Below, one piece after another: positions 6,555 through 11,876 of a DNA stretch of 11,876 nucleotides. Origin of the DNA: Deltaproteobacteria bacterium (GTDB lineage Bacteria > Desulfobacterota > Desulfobacteria > Desulfobacterales > UBA11574); NCBI GenBank assembly GCA_019314155.1, contig JAFCZV010000028.1:1-11876 (forward strand). The letters run 5' to 3'. A program made the translations under genes and the position numbers. Every line of letters begins with the position of its first letter. The first letter of the stretch is position 1. The notes beneath the pieces were generated by a model that had not been told where the DNA came from, searched no databases, and saw nothing but the letters and a program-made list of their open reading frames with translations.

Positions 6555-7577
6555 TTATTTTGAATGTTTTTTTGTCAAAGTTTTAATATCTTCTACGATA
6601 GCCTCGGCGGCCAAGCCTTTTTCTTTGGCGTTCTTAATCCAATTATCGGTTATGAATTGCAGTTTTTGGTTCCACATTGCCATTTCCGAATCACCCAGCT
6701 GAATAAATTCAACATTGTAATTCTTTTTTGACCATTCTATGGAATCTTTCACATGATTGTCCATGTAGATACCGGTCCATTCAGCCTGTTCTGTGCCAAG
6801 ATCTTCCATGACCTTTTTCACATCGGCCGGCAGGGCATTCCAGGAATCCATATTCATCACCACGGCAAACGGATAAATGACGGTATTGGTCATGGTTACA
6901 AATCGGCAAAGCTCCGCGAATTTGAAGTCTTTCATGGTTTCCAGAGAAGAATATAGACCTTTAACAACACCTTTCTGCAGGGCCTCGACTGTGGCCGGCA
7001 TCGGCATGCCCACCGGATTGGCGCCCCATGCTCCCAAAATTTGAGCCGCACCGCCGGATGCTCTGAGATCCAGCCCCTTTATATCCCCAAGATTTCTGAC
7101 GGGCACTTTGGACATGATATTGGTGGGCGCTGTTGTAAACATGGTCAGCACCTTAACCTTTTCAAAGGCGGCGGGTTTGTATTTCTTGTAAAGATCCCAC
7201 AAAACAAGACTGCCCACTTTGGCATTCGGCAAGCCCACAGGAAGACTGGTTGCATTGGTCAGAACAAAACGGCCCGGCTGGTAGGCCATGCACAAACATC
7301 CGATATCGGCTTGTCCTGCAATCACCCCATCCATCATGTTTTTGGCGCCAAGTAGCGTGCTTCCGGGATAGGTGTTAATGGCAACCTTGCCTTGGGTACG
7401 CTTTTCAACTTCTTTTTTCCACCGTTCCATCTGAACGCTCGGAAAGGTCGGTGCAGGTGGAAAGTTGGCATAGCTCAGTTTGATCGGACCTGCTTGAGCT
7501 GGCACGGGCATTAGCGTAGCTATCATAAATGCTGCCAAAAAAATTCCGATAATAACATGTTCCCATTTTTGCCTCAT
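6555..7577 (-). CDS. dctP: TRAP transporter periplasmic substrate-binding protein (DctP type)
   Basis: DctP captures the substrate in the periplasm and delivers it to DctQM. The 340-residue precursor has a clear Sec signal peptide: a short charged start (MRQKWEH), a hydrophobic core at about 8-22, and PVPAQA before a probable cleavage after Ala29. The mature part begins like family members (IKLSYANFPP). It carries the DctP pattern VEKRTQGKVAINTYPGSTL at 57-75 and the IKGLDLRASGG loop at 166-176, whose Arg172 matches the arginine that clamps the substrate carboxylate in characterised DctP proteins. It also has VEALQKGVVKGL in the second half. The start is ATG 7577 behind AAAGGAGG. Its position between paaK and dctQM suggests an aromatic carboxylate as ligand, but binding residues beyond the arginine do not settle this. 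Confidence 0.95.
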   Translation of the reverse strand: MRQKWEHVIIGIFLAAFMIATLMPVPAQAGPIKLSYANFPPAPTFPSVQMERWKKEVEKRTQGKVAINTYPGSTLLGAKNMMDGVIAGQADIGCLCMAYQPGRFVLTNATSLPVGLPNAKVGSLVLWDLYKKYKPAAFEKVKVLTMFTTAPTNIMSKVPVRNLGDIKGLDLRASGGAAQILGAWGANPVGMPMPATVEALQKGVVKGLYSSLETMKDFKFAELCRFVTMTNTVIYPFAVVMNMDSWNALPADVKKVMEDLGTEQAEWTGIYMDNHVKDSIEWSKKNYNVEFIQLGDSEMAMWNQKLQFITDNWIKNAKEKGLAAEAIVEDIKTLTKKHSK

Positions 7578-7618
7578 TTTTGCCTCCTTTAATCTTTTGG
7601 TTGCTCGTTGTCCTTACT

Positions 7619-7719
7619 GAATATTAAAACTCCATGAAGCCCCGCAAAGCGGGATTCCCGCTGCGTTCCAGCAAGCTGCAAGGAATCTTCGACGGTAAGG
7701 AATATCCATTTTAATATTC
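7619..7719. repeat. 101-bp element with 11-bp terminal inverted repeats between paaK and dctP
   Basis: GAATATTAAAA (7619-7629) and TTTTAATATTC (7709-7719) are perfect inverted repeats. Inside are overlapping GC-rich palindromes: CCCGC-AAA-GCGGG (7641-7653) and GCGGGA-T-TCCCGC (7649-7661), which share an arm and so are mutually exclusive folds, then GCTG-CGTTC-CAGC. No target-site duplication is visible at the borders (CT before, CC after). It may be a decayed miniature transposable element or a folded mRNA spacer between paaK and dctP. It fills most of the 179-nt gap. Confidence 0.55.
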
Positions 7720-7756
7720 CCGCGCTGTTGCCGTTCAACATCGCTATCCCTACCCT

Positions 7757-9046
7757 CTATTTTTCGTTTCGGAGGTCGAAAACCCGTTTGCTTTTTCTCT
7801 CTGTGCGCGGCAGGGATCCATAATCGACGATCTCCACTTGGCACCTTACCAGGATTTTACGCCGGATCTCTGTTGCCACTTGTTCGGCTAATTGATCATC
7901 ATCTGCGTTTTTCCACCCTGCTTCCCGTTCCACTTTAATTAGCATCATGTCCCGTCCGCTTTCACGCTGTTTGAGATATATCTGGAATTCACTGCCGATT
8001 CCGTCATGGGGGCTCAAAACATGATCGATCTGGCTCGGATAGATATTGACCGCCCTGTAGATGAACATATCATCCGTGCGGCCGAGGATCCGGTCATGCA
8101 TGGGAAACGGCGAACCGCAGGGACACGCTCGACCCATAATGCGGGTAACGTCATATGTGCGGTAGCGAATCAACGGGCTGCCCTCTTTGCTTAATGTCGT
8201 TACCACAAGCTCTCCCTGTTGGCCGTCGGAAACCGGCTTTAATGAGACCGGATCGAGAATTTCAAAAATAAAATGATCGGCCCAGTAATGGATGCCGTTG
8301 TGAAGATGGCAATCAAGCCCCGTTCCCGGGCCGTAAAGTTCCGTCAATCCATAAATATCAAAAACATTGTCCACCCCCATCAGTTCTTTTATGCGCGCTC
8401 TCATGGCATCACTGTGGCGTTCCGCCCCCAGGATAATTTTTTTGACCTTTATTTTGGACAAGATGTCGCGTTTATGAACCTCTTCTGCCATGAGCAATGC
8501 CATTGATGCAGTGGAACAGAAAACCGTCGTCTCCATGTCCACCAACATTTCACAGTGCATATCCGCATTGGCCGGACCCAGGGGCACCGCCATGGCACCG
8601 AATCTTTCACAGCCGGCCTGAAACCCTACGCCGGCGGTCCACAAGCCGTATCCCACGGCGATTTGCACCCTGTCTTTGCGGGTTAAACCCGCTGTTTCAT
8701 AACACCGGGCAAAAATATCGGCCCACACATCAATATCTTTTTGTGTGTAGCAGAGCACCTTTCGCTTCCCCGTCGTCCCTGAAGAGGCATGAATCCGAAC
8801 GATGTCCTCAAATGGAACGGAACGCAAAGCAAAAGGGTACTCTTTCTGCAAATCATCTTTATCGGTAAGGGGCAGGTGTCGGATATCATCGAGGGAGCGG
8901 ATATCTTCGGGTTTAATGCCTGCATTGTCCAGTTTTTTACGGTAAAAGGGTGAATTGTTATACACGTGGCCCACTGTCCATTTAAGGCCATCGAGCTGGA
9001 TCTTTTTTAATTTGTCTTCAGTCAAATCTTTAGGGATAAAACTCAT
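7757..9046 (-). CDS. paaK: Phenylacetate-CoA ligase family enzyme (PaaK-like)
   Basis: PaaK makes aryl-acetyl-CoA from the free acid, ATP and CoA, releasing AMP and pyrophosphate, in the cytoplasm. The 429 residues fit the family (about 430-440). The ATP loop is SSGTTGK at 88-94, followed by PaaK-specific YGLWTAGVGFQAGCERFGA (133-151) and the adenylate motif YGLTELYG at 232-239. Further on are RYRTYD at 294-299, a Cys-x-Cys-Gly at 308-311 and GRTDDMFIYRAVNIYP at 322-337. In the mobile C-terminal domain the usual RSEGKA reads RTERKS (414-419): the lysine (418) is kept but the glycine is Arg. The start is ATG 9046 with TAGGAG six nt upstream. It lies 164 nt after iorB on the same strand, so it probably acts on the acid products or substrates linked to IorAB. 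The exact acid (phenylacetate, indoleacetate, hydroxyphenylacetate) is not determined. Confidence 0.93.
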   Translation of the reverse strand: MSFIPKDLTEDKLKKIQLDGLKWTVGHVYNNSPFYRKKLDNAGIKPEDIRSLDDIRHLPLTDKDDLQKEYPFALRSVPFEDIVRIHASSGTTGKRKVLCYTQKDIDVWADIFARCYETAGLTRKDRVQIAVGYGLWTAGVGFQAGCERFGAMAVPLGPANADMHCEMLVDMETTVFCSTASMALLMAEEVHKRDILSKIKVKKIILGAERHSDAMRARIKELMGVDNVFDIYGLTELYGPGTGLDCHLHNGIHYWADHFIFEILDPVSLKPVSDGQQGELVVTTLSKEGSPLIRYRTYDVTRIMGRACPCGSPFPMHDRILGRTDDMFIYRAVNIYPSQIDHVLSPHDGIGSEFQIYLKQRESGRDMMLIKVEREAGWKNADDDQLAEQVATEIRRKILVRCQVEIVDYGSLPRTERKSKRVFDLRNEK

Positions 9047-9085
9047 GATAAACTCCTACCTAAACTGAGGTCCTAATGTTGCATC

Positions 9086-9094
9086 TATATAACA
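9086..9094 (-). promoter_or_regulatory. Possible extended -10 promoter before paaK
   Basis: On the minus strand TGTTATATA (9094-9086) resembles an extended -10 (TGnTATAAT). It would start transcription about 30 nt before the paaK ATG. No good -35 is seen, so paaK may also rely on read-through from iorAB. Confidence 0.3.
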
Positions 9095-9150
9095 TGTTGG
9101 CGCTTTGAAAAAATACTCCATTCAAATACGCCGACCTCCAACAGCTCCAG

Positions 9151-9185
9151 CAGAAACCCGCTAAAAAACCGGATCTCCGGAATGC
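9151..9185 (+). repeat. Dispersed repeat, copy C
   Basis: It reads CAGAAACCCGCTAAAAAACC then GGATCTCCGGAATGC, matching copies A and B in order and spacing (CAGAAAC, CCG, TAAAAAACCGGAT, GGAATGC). On the minus strand the part CCGG-AGAT-CCGG-TTTTTT looks like a very short terminator after iorB. It lies in the 164-nt iorB-paaK gap. Confidence 0.55.
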
Positions 9186-9210
9186 TTGTCAAGGGCCTTT
9201 TTCCACAGAA

Positions 9211-9777
9211 CTAAATGGTTCCAAATCCATTAAACCCTGTTTCCAGCGCCGTTATGGCATCACCCAGCATTTTCTTTTTACCTGCCAGACGCTTTTCCAG
9301 AACCGCTTTAAGATCCTCTTGGGAGCAGAAAAGACGGTTTTCGACTGCTTCTGAAACAACGCCAATGGTAAACCCGAGCAGGATCAAGTTAACGGACTTC
9401 GGTTGATGAATACACTGTGCCAGTCCATTCGCATCCACAGCAAACACTGGCGATTCAGACCCCTGAACAACATCTTCATGACAGTTCACGGCAGCCCAAG
9501 CATCGGGCTTCAGATAAAAACCGTGCTGGCTTAAACCGCCCGCTGTTAAAGCCAGCAAGCCGTCCGCATTGGCGGGTCGTATCAAGGGACTGGAAAAGTT
9601 CCCCACTTTAAGGTGTGATAAAACCGTTCCGCCCCGCTGGGCCATGCCGTGGGTTTCCGAGGTAAAGACTGAAAATCCCTTCATAATTGCTGCCTCTGCT
9701 AGAAGACGCGTGACAAAAAGGATGCCCTGTCCCCCCACTCCGCTGATAACAATCTGCTGTTTCCTGGATCCGCTCAT
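9211..9777 (-). CDS. iorB: Indolepyruvate:ferredoxin oxidoreductase beta subunit (IorB)
   Basis: IorB is the gamma-domain-like partner of IorA. Together they decarboxylate arylpyruvates with CoA and ferredoxin. The 188-residue protein starts with a strand and glycine loop IVISGVGGQGILF (9-21), then the conserved ETHGMAQRGGTV at 41-52 that marks this subunit, and the motif HLKVG at 55-59. The length is normal (about 190-200). I chose ATG 9777. A TTG at 9795 adds six residues and has AGAGGA only four nt upstream, so the longer form cannot be excluded. It follows iorA after a 92-nt gap that contains a hairpin, and precedes paaK. Confidence 0.93.
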   Translation of the reverse strand: MSGSRKQQIVISGVGGQGILFVTRLLAEAAIMKGFSVFTSETHGMAQRGGTVLSHLKVGNFSSPLIRPANADGLLALTAGGLSQHGFYLKPDAWAAVNCHEDVVQGSESPVFAVDANGLAQCIHQPKSVNLILLGFTIGVVSEAVENRLFCSQEDLKAVLEKRLAGKKKMLGDAITALETGFNGFGTI

Positions 9778-9854
9778 ATTTCCGATTCTTCTCAATTTCC
9801 TCTATATAGAAACCGACATAATTTTAATAAGATAAAAAGTTGGTCCGATTTTAC

Positions 9855-9893
9855 GATAATTCCAAAAGCCTATTTCGTGCTTTCGGAATTATC
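9855..9893 (-). other. Hairpin enclosing the iorA stop codon
   Basis: On the minus strand GATAATTCCGAAAGC (9893-9879) pairs with GCTTTTGGAATTATC (9869-9855), 15 positions with one G-U-type mismatch, around a 9-nt loop. The iorA stop TAG (9872-9870) is in the loop. No T-run follows, so it is not an intrinsic terminator. It may stabilise the iorA mRNA end or lower iorB translation relative to iorA. Confidence 0.6.
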
Positions 9894-11708
9894 TTTCCCC
9901 TTTTCCTGAATAGATTTTTTTGGACAAACACAAATGCATACGCCGCACCCATTGCACAAGATGGGGTCGATATTTACCTTCTCCGCTTCTTCATCCAAAA
10001 CCAGCGCCGGACATTCAAAATGATTGACGCAGAAGCCACAGCCGTCGCATTCATCTGAAGCTTCGACCTTGACCGGATGATGTGCCGGTTTTTCTTTTCT
10101 GAGCCGGTCAATAAGACAGGGATGCCTCGAAATAACCACGGCCGGTCCGTGTTCTCTACTGTATTTTACCGCATCTTTAAGCAGGGATATTAATTCGTTC
10201 AGGTTGTAAGGGTCTTCGACCCGGCAAAATCTAACGCGACATCCTTTGACCAGTGCCTCAATCTCAACAGAATCCAGCGACTCTCCACCGGCCCCCATGC
10301 CCACGGCTGGTGTCGGCTGGTTTCCGGTCATTGCTGTGGTTCGGTTGTCAAGAATTACGAGTACAAAAGACACCTTCTGAACCACCGCATCTATCAGCGC
10401 CGGGACGCCGGCATGAAAAAATGTCGAATCCCCAATGGTAGCCACAATATCCGGTGGTTTTTTTTCATTCTTGAACGCATGGTAAAAGCCCGCCGCCTGG
10501 CTGACTGCAGCGCCCATGCACAGAACGGTGTCCACCGCACCAAGGTTTAGCCCAAGGGTGTAACATCCGATATCGCTGGGATATATCCCCTTTGGCGCCG
10601 CCTTTTTAATGGCAAAAAACGCCGCCCGGTGTGGACAGCCTGCACAGAGTGTCGGGCGGACACCGGGGCCGGACGCACCATCGATGTCCGCTGTGTCCAT
10701 ACCGGCAAATTCGCTGATGATCTTTTGGACGGTTTCAGGGAGAAGTTCTCCGACCCTGGGAACCGAACGGGTCAGCTTCCCTTTGATGCGATGGCGATCC
10801 GCCAGCTGCATCTCAATGATTCCGGTTGTCTCTTCCACCACCAGAATCTGGTCATAGGTGTCGATTATGTGAGATACGAAATCTTTATGCAAAGGGAACG
10901 GCTGCAGTACCTGGTACATGGGGATGCGGTCCCACAGATTTAGATCTTTCATGATTTCTTTGGCATGGCCTGCTGCCACACCGGATACGATCAGGGCTTT
11001 TGAAGCATTGGCCCCGGCATTGAGCCTGACCGGTGCTGTTTTCGAGTAGCCGGCAATGGCGTCGAGCTTTTTCTCCAGCGCTTGATGCAGATGAAACCGA
11101 AATTTAGGTGTCGCCGCCCACCGGGCAGGGTCTTTTTGAAAATTGATTTCCCTTGGATGCCACTGGACATTTCCCGGTTGAATATCCTGCCTGGCATGAC
11201 AGACTCTTGTGGTGGGACGCAGCATCACAGGTATTTCAAAAGCCTCGGAGAGCTCGAAGGCTGTGGCAACCATCTCTTTTGCCTGCATGGGAGAATCCGG
11301 ATCGAGCACCGGGATCTTTGCCATCATGGCCATGAGCCTGCTGTCCTGCTCGGTCTGTGAAGAATGGGGTCCCGGATCATCTGCGCTGATCACCACGAAT
11401 CCACCGGTTACGCCAAGGTATGCCGCGCTCATGAGAGAATCGGATGCCACATTCAGTCCAACCTGTTTCATGCTGACGGCCGTGCGCAGTCCGGTCATAC
11501 TTCCTGCATAGGCAATTTCAAAAGCGATCTTCTCGTTAACCGCCCACTGGACGTGTCTCGGCACCGATTCTTCTTTTTGCAAAGCAGCAAATGAAGCGAG
11601 AATCTCGGAAGCCGGAGTCCCTGGATATGAGGTTGCCATTGTGCATCCGTTTTCCATCAGACCCAGCGCAATTGCCTCGTTCCCCAGCATTAATTTTCGT
11701 TTGATCAC
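9870..11708 (-). CDS. iorA: Indolepyruvate:ferredoxin oxidoreductase alpha subunit (IorA)
   Basis: IorA carries the thiamine diphosphate and iron-sulfur centres of the oxygen-sensitive enzyme. The enzyme converts arylpyruvates (from Trp, Phe, Tyr) plus CoA and oxidised ferredoxin to aryl-acetyl-CoA, CO2 and reduced ferredoxin. The 612 residues hold the whole expected order. The pyrimidine-binding domain begins LGNEAIALGLMENG and includes SYPGTPASE at 27-35. Then come CAGCPHR at 355-361 and the ThDP/Mg site IGDSTFFHAG (425-434) with DNRTTAMTG at 454-462. The C-terminal 2x[4Fe-4S] ferredoxin domain has Cys554, 557, 560, 566 and Cys585, 588, 591, 595. All eight cysteines are present. The start is GTG 11708 with GAGGAAG upstream; the next ATG (11690) would cut into the conserved N-terminus. 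A 22-nt hairpin lies just before the ribosome site. It heads the iorAB-paaK-TRAP cluster. Confidence 0.96.
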   Translation of the reverse strand: MIKRKLMLGNEAIALGLMENGCTMATSYPGTPASEILASFAALQKEESVPRHVQWAVNEKIAFEIAYAGSMTGLRTAVSMKQVGLNVASDSLMSAAYLGVTGGFVVISADDPGPHSSQTEQDSRLMAMMAKIPVLDPDSPMQAKEMVATAFELSEAFEIPVMLRPTTRVCHARQDIQPGNVQWHPREINFQKDPARWAATPKFRFHLHQALEKKLDAIAGYSKTAPVRLNAGANASKALIVSGVAAGHAKEIMKDLNLWDRIPMYQVLQPFPLHKDFVSHIIDTYDQILVVEETTGIIEMQLADRHRIKGKLTRSVPRVGELLPETVQKIISEFAGMDTADIDGASGPGVRPTLCAGCPHRAAFFAIKKAAPKGIYPSDIGCYTLGLNLGAVDTVLCMGAAVSQAAGFYHAFKNEKKPPDIVATIGDSTFFHAGVPALIDAVVQKVSFVLVILDNRTTAMTGNQPTPAVGMGAGGESLDSVEIEALVKGCRVRFCRVEDPYNLNELISLLKDAVKYSREHGPAVVISRHPCLIDRLRKEKPAHHPVKVEASDECDGCGFCVNHFECPALVLDEEAEKVNIDPILCNGCGVCICVCPKKSIQEKGKDNSESTK

Positions 11709-11724
11709 TTACTTCCTCTATAAC

Positions 11725-11746
11725 GGGGCGGCCCTATTCCCGCCCC
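11725..11746 (-). other. Leader hairpin before iorA
   Basis: On the minus strand GGGGCGG (11746-11740) pairs perfectly with CCGCCCC (11731-11725) around an 8-nt loop. It ends about 7 nt before the iorA ribosome site AGAGGAAG. No T-run follows, so it is a leader structure rather than a terminator. The 102 nt from 11709 to 11810 hold no gene, and I see no convincing promoter there. Confidence 0.5.
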
Positions 11747-11786
11747 TGGTATGATGACATGGAACGTAACTACTCAGGTATTTAGG

Positions 11787-11806
11787 TTGAAGACTGAAGG
11801 CTGAAG
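11787..11806. repeat. Short direct repeat CTTCAG(C/T)
   Basis: On the minus strand the stretch reads CTTCAGCCTTCAGTCTTCAA, three imperfect copies of a 7-nt word, beginning a few bases after the stop of the partial upstream gene. Confidence 0.5.
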
Positions 11807-11810
11807 TATA

Positions 11811-11876
11811 TCAATCATCTCGCAACGCTCGAATTAAACCATTCAAGACCTTCTCTGTTTCGACAATCTTTGCTTC
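11811..11876 (-). CDS. C-terminal end of a probable four-helix-bundle (S23/IVS-like) protein
   Basis: An open frame enters from the right edge and ends at TGA (11813-11811) after 21 codons. The residues EAKIVETEKVLNGLIRALRDD are an amphipathic helix. They resemble the last helix of small four-helix-bundle proteins of the 23S rRNA intervening-sequence family, which often end in a similar MLNGLIRSL-type segment. Function of that family is unknown. The fragment is short, so the call rests on pattern recall only. A CTTCAG repeat follows directly, as is common in this kind of locus in my experience of such genomes. Confidence 0.4.
   Translation of the reverse strand, partial: EAKIVETEKVLNGLIRALRDD

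Noticed and set aside
7614..7844. 76-residue open frame on the - strand overlapping the end of paaK
   Set aside because: It is in another frame of the same strand, crosses the palindromic 7619-7719 element and resembles no protein family.
8497..8868. 123-residue open frame on the + strand
   Set aside because: Antisense to paaK, low-complexity composition and no recognisable domain; paaK is well supported across the same bases.

Overview
This window looks like a chromosomal segment of a strictly anaerobic bacterium of the Desulfobacterota type (a sulfate reducer or relative). That placement is an inference. It rests on an anaerobic 2-oxoacid:ferredoxin oxidoreductase pair (IorA/IorB) beside a phenylacetate-CoA ligase, a TRAP transporter, a hemD/moaA background, and palindromic repeats rich in CTAAA/TTTAG words between genes. 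No rRNA, tRNA, CRISPR array, insertion sequence or phage gene was seen.

Left part, + strand (1-2906): the end of hemD (uroporphyrinogen-III synthase, cut by the window edge), then a two-gene unit. The unit holds an M20-like metallopeptidase homologue overlapping by 20 nt a glucosyl-3-phosphoglycerate synthase (gpgS), and it ends in a strong intrinsic terminator. The peptidase homologue keeps most metal-ligand positions but lacks the usual Glu-Glu pair that carries the catalytic base, so it may not be an ordinary peptidase.

Middle (2907-4483): a 370-nt non-coding stretch with a large composite palindrome and a hairpin-rich leader, then moaA (molybdenum cofactor step 1, TTG start). moaA converges on the minus-strand operon. 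The gap between them holds a promoter-like and terminator-like pair on the minus strand that could delimit a small structured RNA of about 115 nt.

Right part, - strand (11876 down to 4484): reading in the direction of transcription, the last codons of a probable four-helix-bundle protein, then iorA, iorB, paaK, dctP, dctQ, dctM. This is a coherent module. The TRAP system would import an aryl acid or similar carboxylate, IorAB would oxidise arylpyruvates to aryl-acetyl-CoA with reduced ferredoxin, and PaaK would activate free phenylacetate-type acids to CoA thioesters. The substrate is inferred, not shown.

The intergenic spaces of this cluster are unusually full of structure. There are three copies of a ~35-40 bp repeat (6361-6400, 6454-6498, 9151-9185), a 101-bp element with perfect 11-bp terminal inverted repeats (7619-7719), and a 15-bp stem hairpin whose loop holds the iorA stop codon. 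No clearly new multi-gene system was found. The best leads are the putative minus-strand small RNA, the repeats, and the peptidase homologue coupled to gpgS.
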